NCBI GenBank assembly: GCA_964030475.1
Contig: CAXIPT010000003.1
Span: 10,369,953 to 10,433,952, forward strand
Reading direction: 5' to 3'
Length of the DNA: 64,000 nucleotides
Source of the DNA: Tethya wilhelma
Taxonomy: Eukaryota > Porifera > Demospongiae > Tethyida > Tethyidae
The notes below the pieces were generated by a model. The model made no database searches. It worked only from the letters and a program-made list of their open reading frames with translations, and was not told the DNA's origin. Position 1 is the stretch's first letter; each line of letters opens with the position of its first letter. Positions 44,771 through 56,186 of this stretch are shown one piece after another. The position numbers and the translations under genes were made by a program.

Positions 44771-46195
44771 ACTTGATAGAGAAAGGAGGAAAACAGAGAA
44801 GTCTGGATGCCTTTAAAAGAATGATCAACCAAGTAGTTTAAGCTGGCATTCCCTTTGGAATGCTTCAGACCAAGCATTGCTACATTCCATCTCTCATTGA
44901 AATCCTCACCAAATGCAACCTGGATCAATCCAAGAACAGTAACATACTAGATTCAAAACAATGTTTTAACATCGAGCTATAGAATTAAGGTGCACGTCAC
45001 CATGCAAACTAACCGTGCTGATGACATCCAATGTCAAACCGGCAAGATGTGCCTTCATGGGTACCACAGTCTTCCCATCAGCAAGAGGTCTCAACTTATC
45101 AAGGAACTTGTCCACACTTTCATTGAATGGAGTGGTAAGCGTTTTCAAGTAGCTGTGGATTGAGAGTAGGTACTGATTGAATACTATAATAAAACTTATA
45201 ATGTATAGTTTCAGTACTGTATTATACCTTTTTCTGAAAGCAGGATCATGAAGCTGTCGTCTTGGTTTCCAGGTTTCATAATCAAGAATAGAAAAGACAC
45301 CATTTCCAACAAACCTGTAAACAATTAAATGTCACGGATAATTATAGTATATAAATAATATCAGTTATTGTCTCAGTGAAATTACCTTTCTCCAACCAAC
45401 TTTCTAAAGTATCTGATAAGGTTATCTGACTTGCTATTCTTGGGCTGCATTGTAACTTCCTGAGAAAATGAATGCAAATAACATAATCACAACTGTTGTA
45501 TCAAAATTGGCCAATAGGCTTTTCCCTCATACTTTGATGTGTTCTGGATCCATCACAATTACCATTGGTCTTGTGAAAAAATAAATGACATAGGTAGAAC
45601 TTCCAGTGTCTTCATACCTGCATAAGTGGTCAACCATGACCATGACACACACATTTCAAAATGTCGGCTATACATGGGATTATAGACAGACCATTTTTGT
45701 AATAGCACTTGGAGTGGAAGTTCATCATTTCCTGATTCCTTTCTTGCATGAAGAATGTCCGCAATATGTCCAAAGTAGAAACTAAAGAATATAGATATTA
45801 AATACAATAATTATGTACATTGAATGAAATTGAATGAGCCACTGCGTATGTATGTGATGTATATGACATGTATCACTCTAGTCTAACCTAGTCTGGGCAC
45901 CCCACCCCCTAAAACCTAGCAAAGCAAGAAAGGGTCTGGTGTCCAGACTAAGTCTAACCAGACCCAGCTTGGTTACATTAATTCACATGTGTGCGCCACA
46001 AGAATCTGGCCACTCCAGATTCTGACTGGTGTCATTCGATCTTTATAATAACCTGGTTAGCTTTGGAGATGGGATATGGGAGTGCTTCCAATGGATGTAG
46101 TAGGTGTAGAATGTCAGAGCAAGAAATGTCGTTGCAGCCAAGAGCAGCAAGCTTCCAAATATCCCCAGCACAATAAGAACACCAATGCCGAGCAT
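44771..46195 (-). CDS. CYP46-like P450, unit 3 (exons 1-7 only)
   Basis: ATG 46195 encodes the anchor MLGIGVLIVLGIFGSLL and HSHIPSPKLTR. Six further exons include YFGHIADILHARKESG, WKPRRQLHDPAF, TPFNESVDKFLDKLRPLADG and VAFGEDFNERWNVAMLG. The exons for the I-helix, ExxR and haem site do not follow; element X copy 2 comes next. So this unit alone cannot make an active P450. Together with unit 4 (exons 2-15) it forms one locus with two alternative versions of exons 2-7. The upstream region (46300-46420) shares an 80-bp block with P450-2's promoter. Confidence 0.8.
45889..45950. repeat. 62-bp hairpin repeat
   Basis: TAGTCTGGGCACC at the left pairs with GGTGTCCAGACTA at the right. It sits in P450-3 intron 1 and belongs to the small palindrome family. 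Confidence 0.75.
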
Positions 46196-46507
46196 GATGA
46201 TCACTTGAGTAGAATGATTTCTTCAGTAGCTGTTATACTAGTTGTTTTCTCCAATATCAGTAAATCAGTCGTGTAGAATGTCAGTTTGCTGCAGCTTGTG
46301 CTTGAGAATTATTTTATAGCCATGCTTGTCCTTTGAACTCTTGTATTGTGTGGGTGTATGATGCAAGTTAAAATGCGTGGTCGGAGTCACGCCACGGGAA
46401 GGAATGTAAAAGTGATGTAATTTTGTTGAAGGTATTGCATCATGCGAATATAAAGAAAAATAGTGTACGTGATAAAAATCAACATTATATTAAAATGTCT
46501 TGTACAA
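46196..46507. promoter_or_regulatory. P450-3 promoter side and 3' flank of FN3 receptor A
   Basis: Holds the block TTGTGTGGGTGTATGATGCA and GTGGTCGGAGTCACGCC shared with P450-2 upstream (36912-36965). Spacing from the ATG is about 150 bp in each gene. The shared stretch is the best promoter candidate. No NR half-site pair like that at 37054 was seen here. Confidence 0.45.
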
Positions 46508-49500
46508 TTAATTATCAAGTGGAACTTTTTTCTCTTCAGAGGCTGAGCTATCCACCTCTAAATCTTCAACTATCATGTCATCACCTTTCAGAGTGGTGAA
46601 ATAGTCAATCTCAACATATCTTTTCTCAGATTCTTTTTCTAGTAGTGTTGGTGATTTTTCACATGCCAGCTCCTGGGTATTTACAGGGGATGCCTGGTCC
46701 TGTGGATTAATAAAGTGACACTGAAATATTATTGTTAAATTTTTGGCACATGCACCTTCATACCTCTGACTCAGAACAGTTACTGCTGCCGTCACTATCT
46801 GGCAGAGGTCGTTTCTGATAGCGGCAGAAAACTATGAGTCCAGATATAGCTGCTATGCTGGCCAAACCAATAACAACGACTATAGCTATTATAACTATTA
46901 TCAGCCAAGTGTAACTTCCATCTTCAGCAGCTGAACTTTGGTTGGTTTCACTTGTACACTCTTCTGCATCTACTGATGCAATACGAACAGTACAGGTGCT
47001 ATCAATAGGCCTTAGAACTGTTTGAATTGGAATCGTAACATTTCTACTGATCCACTGTTCAATCTTTTCAATCAGATCATCACTCGATGTGTTTCCAAAC
47101 CCATTTAGTACACCTCGGTAGGTAACTGAAGTCTTAGAACTTGGAAAACAATGGAAATCTCCATTTTTCAAGTAGCTTTGGGTAAATCCACACAAGCAAT
47201 AAGAATTCACATTTCTTATTATTGATGCTTCCAGGTCTCTTAATTTTTGTACATAATCCTTTTTCTGTTGAAAAATTGCATGGACATGCATATGTGTTTG
47301 TAAATAATTAATCAATGTACATGTGCATGTATTAATTATCACTCTTAACCTACCATCCATTGATCGCAACTACTCTTTCCAATATCAATTATATGTAGTT
47401 GAAACCACACATCTGAATAGAATTAAAAATATGTATTAATAATTATATCAAGATAAAATTTAACTCTCAAAAAAATCAACCAAAATTTAATGTTCTTCAA
47501 TAATTTTATGTATAATTATACCTTCATCAAATGTACATCCCATCACTGGTTGACTATTCAATCCATGATGTATTTGGAAGGCATCACCTGGTTGTGAAAA
47601 GGAATATGCAGCTACTTCAAACCAATAGCAGGTGAAGACATCAAGGGTATCGAACTCGGCTGTTTGGTTCCTCATGTCATGTATAGTGCTAAGTGTGATG
47701 TTGTGGCGAACAACTGTAACATTATCTTGATTCACAGCACTTACAGTAACAATATAGCCTTGTATTCTTCCTCGAGGAACATTTGGGAAGCCCCAAGAGA
47801 TACGGATAGTTGATGAGTCAATGGGTAGAGCTGTAACTGCTGTTGGGGGGTCTGAACTCTCAGGATCTGTTGTAACTATGGCAGGACGAGACATGTTACT
47901 CTCGCCAACTCTCGTTGAAGCTGTGATGGAAACTTGATACTGGGTGAACTCCAACAGTCCTGTCAGTTCATATGTGTAGCTGCTCAAATTTAAGTGGTTC
48001 ATTCCAAGACTTGATGCATCTAGTAGCACTGACACAGTTTCCCATTCTTGAGTGATTCTCACCTTTTGACGATAGTAGATTGTGTAGTGAAGAAGTACTC
48101 CATTTGGTGAGGCTGGTTCATACCATGATATTTGAATTGATATCGAGTTGAGAGCAATTACAGTCACATTGATAGGTGCTGTCGGAACTACACAGAGTAT
48201 GCAGGTATGAGAACATTATGATTATGATTGTAAACGCAAGCACGTATATAGGTGTACACATTCATGTATACAACCACATAGTATTAGGGTAAAGCTGTTA
48301 ATTAAGATTATTATTATTACATACCATCTTCATCAGTAGTTACATTCACAGTAGTGCTAGCTTCTCCAAGTATAATAGTTCGGCCCTGAATGAAAATTGA
48401 GTAGGTCGTGTAGATCTCAAGACCCGTCAGCTCAAATACTGTCTCATTTCCAGCCACAATTTGAGTAAACACATTGTCTTGATCGTCACTGAGGTAGTAT
48501 GAAATTCTGTATTCCCGGATAATACCATTTGGAGTTGCTGGAGGAATCCATTCCAATCTCAGGGATGTGGAACTGGTATTGAATACTTGAACAATTATTG
48601 GAGCTGAAGGAGCTGTAGAAAGAGCAATGACTAAAAGTATCAATAGTAAACTGAGTCAATTGGATATTACCATCTTCCTCTGTGGTTACATTGACAATGC
48701 TGCTAGCATTTCCCAACGCAATTGTTCGTCCTTGAACAAAGATGGAGTAGGTGGTGAAGATCTCAAGACCAGTTAGCTCATAGCTAGTTTCATTGCCAGC
48801 CACATCCTGAGTCATCACAGCAAGGGGGTCATCAATGTTAGACGTTATGTAGAAAGAAATCCGATAGCCTCGAATAATGCCATTCAGATTTTCTGGTAAA
48901 TTCCATTCCACTTGGACTGATGTGGAGCTGGTATTGAAGGCCCTTACATCAAGTGGAGCAGAGGGAGCTGGATAAATCAATAAAAAATCATTGCTAATGT
49001 GATGCATGCAAGCATGCATATTTGCAATAATGTACCTGCTTCTTGGGTAGTTACTTCTACTGTTGCTGGTTGTCCTTCTACCACTGTTGTTGCAAAAACA
49101 GAAAAGTGATAGAGTGTGTTCGGCTGAAGAGAATTTGCTGTGTAGCTCCTCTGACTTGCGGGTAAATTGTCCGAAACAATACCAAATGTAACTCTGTATG
49201 CAGTGATGGTGTTTCCATTGCTGTCATCAATCTGTGGATGGTCCCAAGCTAAGGATACACTTGTTGATGTAGAGTTTATCACACGTAAATTCCCAGGAGC
49301 TGATGGAGCTGAACAATCAAATAATATTAACAAGGCATGAAGTATGTAACATGACAAATTACCACAACAACATAATATTATCAGATATATATGCGGGTAT
49401 GCATGGGACTTACCACTAAGTGTAATTGCCATGGTTTTCCTTTTAGTTTTCCCATCATAGGTTGCAATACATTCAAATCTGCCCTCGAAACTATGTTTAT

Positions 49501-49883
49501 TTCTGGCATAAAGAGTTGCCATATATATGAATGTATCTGAAGTTCCCAGCTTTCTTTGTATATCTAGAGTCTGGTCAAATACTGGATCTGATGGTGTGAG
49601 AGTTACTCCATTTTTGGTCCATGAAACTGAAGCTTGATCATCATTTGTCTCAAACACACAAGGAATACGATTGTTCACGCTGTCATATGATAAGCCAGTG
49701 AAGCTCAAGAATATGAAAATGCCCACTGTAACAGTAGGGGGGATGGAGGACAGGCCAGATGCTGGAGGATGAAACATAAACAGAAGTATATTATTGTATA
49801 GTATTAGAATTATAAGATTATTTTACTGTATTTATCAGTAACTTATGCATCACAGACTTACGGGTACTACAACAGTCACCCAT
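46508..49883 (-). CDS. Ig + FN3 transmembrane receptor A
   Basis: The start exon MGDCCST (ATG 49883) splices to a hydrophobic signal (VTVGIFIFLSFTGLS) and an Ig-like domain (IPCVFE, VSWTKNG, GRFECIATYDG). Five FN3 modules follow: exons at about 49037-49310, 48672-48968, 48325-48613, then one exon with two modules at 47525-48188. The short exon VWFQLHIIDIGKSSCDQW comes next. A Cys-containing membrane-proximal domain (YRGVLNGFGNTSSDD... to RIASVDAEEC) precedes a transmembrane helix (WLIIVIIAIVVVIGLASIAA) and a tail with RYVEIDYFTTL. FN3 exons are flanked by phase-1 introns. Surface adhesion or signalling is inferred. The membrane-proximal domain is not one I can name. It lies head to head with P450-5. 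Confidence 0.85.
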
Positions 49884-50685
49884 AGTATGCTGGTGGGACT
49901 GACTCAGTGAGTTTTATAATATCTCCTGATGACACTTGATCAAAAAATTAAGTTTGCGAGTACTAATTCCAACTGCAAGATTAAAAAAATGGTTAAATAA
50001 TTCACTAGTTACAGATATTTTTGATTGGAGCAATACAAATCATGGTTTTATGCAGTCAGGCCTCTCTCTGTTTGTGGGAGAGCAGAGGGCTGGGCATGAG
50101 ACTTTGCCCATGCCTCATCAGCATGCATGTATGAATCTCACAACAAGAATTAGAAATTAGTACACTTTCACTCAAATTCTGACGCTGTCAGACAATAACT
50201 AATTTGATGAATTATGGATGTAAGTAAAAAATAGACAATTTTTACCTGTTGCTGTAAGAGCTTTAGACAACCCTAGAAATTCTCACGAGGTTCAACTGAT
50301 TATTAACTGCTACTAGTTTGAGTCAAGCTAAGCAGTTTAATGCCAAAATATCCTTATTATTACGAAATTATATGTGCATCTTAGCAATTTGAAAAAAAAT
50401 CCCCGGGATAGTCCCTCATAACATGAATAACACGCACGTTCATTGCACATGCTACGATATGCGCATGCGCAGACGTCTGCGATCCGCGCGCGCCTCGTTC
50501 CCGATCCCATGCTCACGTACGCCTACATGGGGACGTACGACACTGTACCACGTCCACGTACATAATCTCGCTAGCCGTCCCCATGTACTATGGGGACGAT
50601 ACTGTACCATGTGCTGTTGTGAAAGGTTTTTATAGTCAGCAAGTAGTCTCTGTTCAGCAGCAGCAGTGATTTACAAGGTGTAAGA
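49884..50685. promoter_or_regulatory. divergent promoter region between receptor A and P450-5
   Basis: Head-to-head starts 0.8 kb apart. Near 50461 there is GCGCATGCGC followed by AGACGTCT and CG-rich sequence. A perfect palindrome CGTCCCCATGTACTATGGGGACG spans 50576-50598. A related ATGGGGACGTACGACACTGT lies at 50527, echoed by ATGGGGACGATACTGTACCA at 50590. CpG density is clearly above surroundings. Bidirectional promoter function is inference. Confidence 0.5.
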
Positions 50686-51435
50686 ATGATGTCTGCTATA
50701 CTCTCAGTATTGCTCTACCTCGGTGATGGACTGATATTGCTGTTTCTCATGGCCTTCCTGCTCTACAGTGCCTACATTTATTACATCCACAGAAAATACT
50801 CTCACATTAATACCAGGACCAAAACTGAAAAGGTATAATCACTTTGCAAGGTCAAAGGAGCACTACTATATTGTATAAAGTGTTTCTTCGCATATTTATG
50901 TAGCTTTTACTTTGGGGATATATATCAGGCAAGAAAAGATACTGGAAACACTGAACTCCCCTTCTCCTTTGTGGTGACAAAATGGTGATTGTTGCATTTT
51001 ATGTAAACAAGTGTAACGGCATGTGGGTTCTTTGTTCAGGTACCAAGAGGCTGGGAGTTCTACGTTTATAGTCTATTATTTGCACTATCCAGTTGTGTGT
51101 ATTATGGACCCTGAAGACATCAAGGTATTAATCAGTAGATGTGTGTATGACTGAGAGAGAAATTTATTTTTGTAAGTCACTGTAGAGTCTGATAATGGAA
51201 GTGAGGAACAACAAAAACGAAAGAACTACCAATCTGTTCAGAGGGATCTTCGGGGAAAGGTAAGATTCATTTGGTAAGTGTACTCTCCAGCAATAGGTAT
51301 CTCTCCCCATACCCCACCCACTCACAACACTACACTGATCACTGTATACATAGGCGGTTGGTAGTGTTGTATTTCTGTCAAGCTTGTTTTTGTTTTTGAC
51401 TTGTATTCGTCTGAAGAGGAAGTTACCCCCTCGTG

Positions 51436-51437
<2 letters not shown>

Positions 51438-51478
<41 letters not shown>
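51438..51478. repeat. (TG)n microsatellite
   Basis: TG repeat of about 20 units at the place where P450-5 lacks its helix-C exon. Confidence 0.95.
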
Positions 51479-51479
<1 letters not shown>

Positions 51480-52695
51480 GTTTATTTGCCATTGCCTAGC
51501 AACCAAAGTTTTTATTGGCTAATGGCCGGTTATTGGCTGGGTGGAGGTGACAATAGAGTAGCTAGGGGTCACAGGGGTCAATGGCAAACAAAATAGTTAC
51601 ATGCCCTTAAGTGTGCAGCACTCAATCATGTATCGAGTGCCCCCTAAGGGCCATGCAATTATAATTTGTGTGTGTACATGTGTGTATGACAGCTACTGTA
51701 TTGTTGTTTGTTCAATTCTCACAGCTACTTAAAGACCTTCATCACTCCATTCAATGAAAGTGTGGACAAGTTCCTTGATAAGTTGAGGCCTCTTGCTGAT
51801 GGGAAGACTGTGGTACCCATGAAGACACATCTGGCAGAGCTTGCTCTAGATGTCGATCATCAGCAAGGTAACAAACTAAGGTCAGCTTGCAATAATTCTG
51901 TCTATTGCATCATTGATTGCATTCCCAACAGGTGGCTTTTGGTATGGACTTCAGTGAACAGTGGAATGATGAAACACTTGGGCTAAAGAACATCAGAGGA
52001 AAAGGATCCTTGACCTTTCTTGTCAGCCATTCCTTTCTTGGCCTAAACAAGAGTTTGCAACTCCCATTTTTGTTCCAAGTTAGCAACATATTNAGGTGCA
52101 TCTTGGGCAGACAGTGATCGATCTGAAGGTGATCATCTTGACTCGAGGGGGCCCTCATCAAGGAGAAAAAGAACCCAGTCTCCATACAACAGAGATGCCA
52201 TACCATCGTGCGTAAGACTTCACATAATGCGATCAATGAATGCAATGAATCAGACACTGCATGTGTTTCTGGGGGTACAATCTCCATAGAGTTAAACAGA
52301 GGAGGAGTCAAGAAAATCAGGAAAACAATACACCACGAAAAAGACCTGGTGAGGATACCCACACAACGTACCATGAATGCTTACACAACTAACCTATATG
52401 GTATAACTGTTTGTCCACTTTTATAAATATAGAGTCACCATATTACAATTCATCTCCAAGATCAACGCCATCACCAAAACCAAAACCGAAACCAAAACGA
52501 AAGGTGAGGTCTAACTCTTGAGATTCTTCTTCATGAAAGTGTGTAAAAGGATAGATATCATAATAACTAAAACGTAATGCCTGAAATTTTTCAACATCCA
52601 GCTACTAAAGAGACTGTAGAAATTGAAGAACTAGTGGATGACTTTGTGGCCTACTACATTGCAGGTTAATGATTGATCACTGGTGCTCTTATTAC

Positions 52696-53021
52696 ATTGT
52701 TATGATGTGTTAATGTTGTATTTAGGTCAAGAAACTACTTCCAATCTGTTGGCATTTACTACAGTATTGGTACACCAGCATCCTCTTGTCTTAGAGAGGT
52801 ACAGTGATACATTCAGTAGTTGTGAGGGAGACTCAGAGAGTGGATGTGCCACTGATAGTCATATCATACTCCACACCCACACCCACACACCCACACACCC
52901 ACACACCCACACANGGCATTGTTGTGATGTAGTAATGTTGTATTTAGGTCAAGAAACTACTTCAAATCTGTTGGCATTTACTGTAATATTGGTACACCAG
53001 CATCCTCTTGTCTTGGAGAAG
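52696..53021. repeat. duplicated I-helix exon block around N 52914
   Basis: CATTGTTATGATGTGTTAAT...TTGTCTTAGAGAG (52696-52799) recurs at 52918-53021 with a few substitutions. The left copy runs into a (CCACACA)n tract before N. Either two alleles were placed in series or there was a small tandem duplication. The several differences make simple contig overlap less likely than at 5791. Confidence 0.7.
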
Positions 53022-54214
53022 TGGGTACATGATAATCAAACATACATAATATTGACACATACATACACATGCACATACACGCAGGCTTCAATCTGAAGTT
53101 GCTGAAGTGCTAGGCACCAAACATACTGTCAGTGGTGATGACCTGGAGAAACTACAATACATAGAACAGGTAAGAGTACAATCGTGCTGCTACAATTATT
53201 AGCCACTGACCTTTTACTTAGAAAGAAAGTGTCTGGCATTACATAATTAGATCTGTCATAAATATTGTTATCTTGAGTGGTTGTGGTTTACACTGCTGAC
53301 TATTTACTCAAGGAGGTGAGGGTCTAGGGACAAGTGTGCCTTTCACTAAGATGTGTCAATTGAATTCCCATTGCAAAGTATTGCACTCATGTGCTCTCAA
53401 CTACATTCTAATCATGGGGTCCCAACTAGGTTGCACTGGTGCTAAGTCAGCAAAGATGCACTCATATACGTGTGGTGCCTTCTTTACTGTTTACTATATT
53501 ACAGGTGATGTAGTAGTCTGATTGGAGTTGCGTACAATGTGCAGGTAGCCTCCTAATCGGGCCTGGTTTACGAGGCTAGCTAGTGCGCAGTCAAGTGTAT
53601 ACGTGATCCCAAAGCCTTCCTTTCTAAGCAGAGAACCTGGCATGCCTGACTGATGCTGCTATTGTTTCCAACCTTTAGTTTTTTGATAACTACAGGTGTT
53701 GATGGAGACTCTGAGATTATACCCTCCAGTCTTTGGTATCATGAAACAGCCCAAGAAAGGTGGACTCACTCTTGGAGGATACCAAATCCCAGAAGGCACT
53801 GAGATAATGGTACGGTAAAATGATGACTTGTGTAAAATAGTGTGATTGTACTTATTAGTGCTGTGTGTGTCATCATGGCAGGCATCCACAGCCACTCTGT
53901 GTCGTTTGCCTGAGCATTTTGATGACCCTGACACCTTCAACCCCAGTAGATGGGACCCAGAGAACAAAAGGTACATAGATATAACCACAAACAAATACCG
54001 GCTCATATGAATGAGATCACAGATCGTATGACTCAAGATCCTAATTATGCAATCATCAGTATTATACCCAGTTTGTTATGTATGCCTGTATACTTTAGGC
54101 CAAGTTCATTTGTGTACTTCCCGTTTGGTCTTGGACATCGTTCCTGTATAGGAAAACACTTTGCCATGGTATGTTCCTTCCGGACCATCAGTATAATATC
54201 ATACGTACGGTAGT

Positions 54215-55845
54215 ACGTATAGTAGGAATGGGCCGAATGTCCCATAGACACAATACAAAATGTTTATGATCATAAAAATCTAGCAAAACAAAATTAAGCC
54301 TTCAAACTTGCTCAGAGGCTCTAACTGGCAGATTACCAATCGCATGCAAGGCCTAAAACTCACAGAAACTTTCCTCAGCGCTCGTAGAGAGCGCTAGTGG
54401 GAAGCCACACTAGTACCATTTTTGTTCATCTAACTTACGTACGTACGTACTTACTTCCTAACTGACTTACTTGAAAAGCATTTCCAGAGAACCAGAATGT
54501 GTTGAGCCAACTTTGACAGCACAAAGTAAGTTCTTTTCATAGGTACTACATTCCTTTATACCCGTTTTCAACACAAATAAGCCTAAACAAAAACTAGAGA
54601 GCTTTGAAACTTAGAGTATAAATTCATGTACTTCAATGTAGCCCGGCATCTTTTAGGTATATAGAGGCCAAAGGTCATTTATCCACGTGGCATTTAATGC
54701 GCATGCGCATTTAATTTAGCTGCTCTTGCAGACAATATAGCTGCTACTCAGATAACTCAAGCTTTTTGTAGGGACTAACCAGTCTCTGATTGTCTCCACA
54801 CTGTAGTGTTGAAAAAAGTGAATGAACAAGTAGTAAAAATTTTTAAAAAATAAGCAGTGTAGGAATGGGCAGTGCTGTAAAAAGCGTTGGAACAAGGAAT
54901 TAATTAATGGTCTCAATTTCGGCACATGACTACTTCATTTTTTGTGCCCAAGTCTTGGCCGGTAATCTAATCCTGCCTGCTATACTTTTTAGCCAAATGA
55001 TATAGGATTGGCAGGAATTTGAACCATTAATTTGTGAGCTATTCAAGTACAGATCATTCTTTGAACCATTTACAACAATTAGCTATGAGGGATCAAAAAT
55101 GAAAATGAAGTAGTCATGTGCCGAAATTGAGACCATTAATTAATTCCTTGTTCCAACGCTTTTTACAGCACTGCCCATTCCTACACTGCTTATTTTTTAA
55201 AAATTTTTACTACTTGTTCATTCACTTTTTTCAACACTACAGTGTGGAGACAATCAGAGACTGGTTAGTCCCTACAAAAAGCTTGAGTTATCTGAGTAGC
55301 AGCTATATTGTCTGCAAGAGCAGCTAAATTAAATGCGCATGCGCATTAAATGCCACGTGGATAAATGACCTTTGGCCTCTACCTAAAAGATGGCTACATT
55401 GAAGTACATGAATTTATACTCTAAGTTTCAAAGCTCTCTAGTTTTTGTTTAGGCTTATTTGTGTTGAAAACGGGTATAAAGGAATGTAGTACCTATGAAA
55501 AGAACTTACTTTGTGCTGTCAAAGTTGGCTCAACACATTCTGGTTCTCTGGAAATGCTTTTCAAGTAAGTCAGTTAGGAAGTAAGTACGTACGTACGTAC
55601 GTACGTAAGTTAGATGAACAAAAATGGCACTCTTGTGGCTTCCCACTAGCGCTCTCTACGAGCGCTGAGGAAAGTTTTTGAGAGTGTTAGGCCTTGCATG
55701 CAATTAGTAATCTGTCAGTGACAGCCTCTGAGCAAGTTTGAAGACTTAATTTTGTTTAACTAGATTTTTATAGTGACCAACATTTTGTATTGTGTCTATG
55801 GGACAGCCGGCCCATTCCTACTATACGTACTACCGTACGTATGAT
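54215..55845. mobile_element. giant foldback element, copy 2
   Basis: Two arms of about 740 bp (54215-54960, 55095-55845) are nearly perfect reverse complements around a 130-bp unique centre. For example, TGAAGTAGTCATGTGCCGAA at 55102 mirrors TTCGGCACATGACTACTTCA at 54918. Because of this symmetry the same 69-residue frame appears on both strands (54716-54925 minus, 55118-55327 plus); it is not a gene. Each arm has a GCGCATGCGC palindrome and an AGGCCAAAGGTCA-like DR1. High arm identity implies recent origin or self-correction. It replaces the last exon of P450-5. Confidence 0.9.
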
Positions 55846-56186
55846 ACATAAAAACCCCTACGTACTACTCCAAAACAGTTTGGATTTAAGATGGTTAAAC
55901 TGTGTTATATTTTTGGTCATGAGCTCATTACAAGCCTTATAAGGTGTATGTGCAAAATTAGCTTGACATACACTTTACTTTGATGAGCCTGCTACCATGT
56001 ATTGGGAATTTAAGAATAGAATAATTTGTAAATTTTTTAGCATAATTTCACAAGGCCTACTTATAGTCACATGCATTAGAGTCTGCTCCAAGTATCAGCA
56101 TGTCGATGTTGACTACTATTATTATACTACAATATCAGCATAAAAACTAAGCATACTGATTACATGAATTTACACAATACATGCAG
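55846..56186. other. spacer before FN3 receptor B
   Basis: No P450 last exon and no signal-peptide exon for receptor B were recognised. AT-rich sequence ends in the acceptor CATGCAG at 56186. Confidence 0.45.

Larger units (their letters stand above)
50686..54172 (+). pseudogene. CYP46-like P450-5, broken
   Basis: The exon order is as in the other P450s: anchor MMSAILSVLLYLGDG, YFGDIYQARKDTGNTE, TPFNESVDKFLDKLRPLADG, VAFGMDFSEQWNDETLG, GQETTSNLLAF, METLRLYPPVFG, DPDTFNPSRW, PFGLGHRSCIGKHF. Several defects are visible. Exon 1 has a 4-base net insertion before the Pro-rich hinge compared with P450-6, shifting the frame. The helix-C exon (WKPRR) is absent between 51260 and 51720. The I-helix exon appears twice (52726-52798, 52949-53021) around N 52914. 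The final exon is missing, its place taken by the foldback element from 54215. N 52093 interrupts the exon 7/8 region, so part of the damage could be assembly. Overall a decayed gene is likely. Confidence 0.75.

Noticed and set aside
52861..52913. (CCACACA)n tract resembling a regular spaced array
   Set aside because: Simple-sequence repeat at a contig edge; no unique spacers, so not an array of the CRISPR type.
53548..53580. Possible member of the hairpin family (GTAGCCTCCTAATCGGGCCT...ACGAGGCTA)
   Set aside because: Only the outer six or seven bases pair; too weak to list as a member.
54716..55327. Two identical 69-residue frames on opposite strands
   Set aside because: They mirror each other because the foldback arms are reverse complements; no start context or homology.
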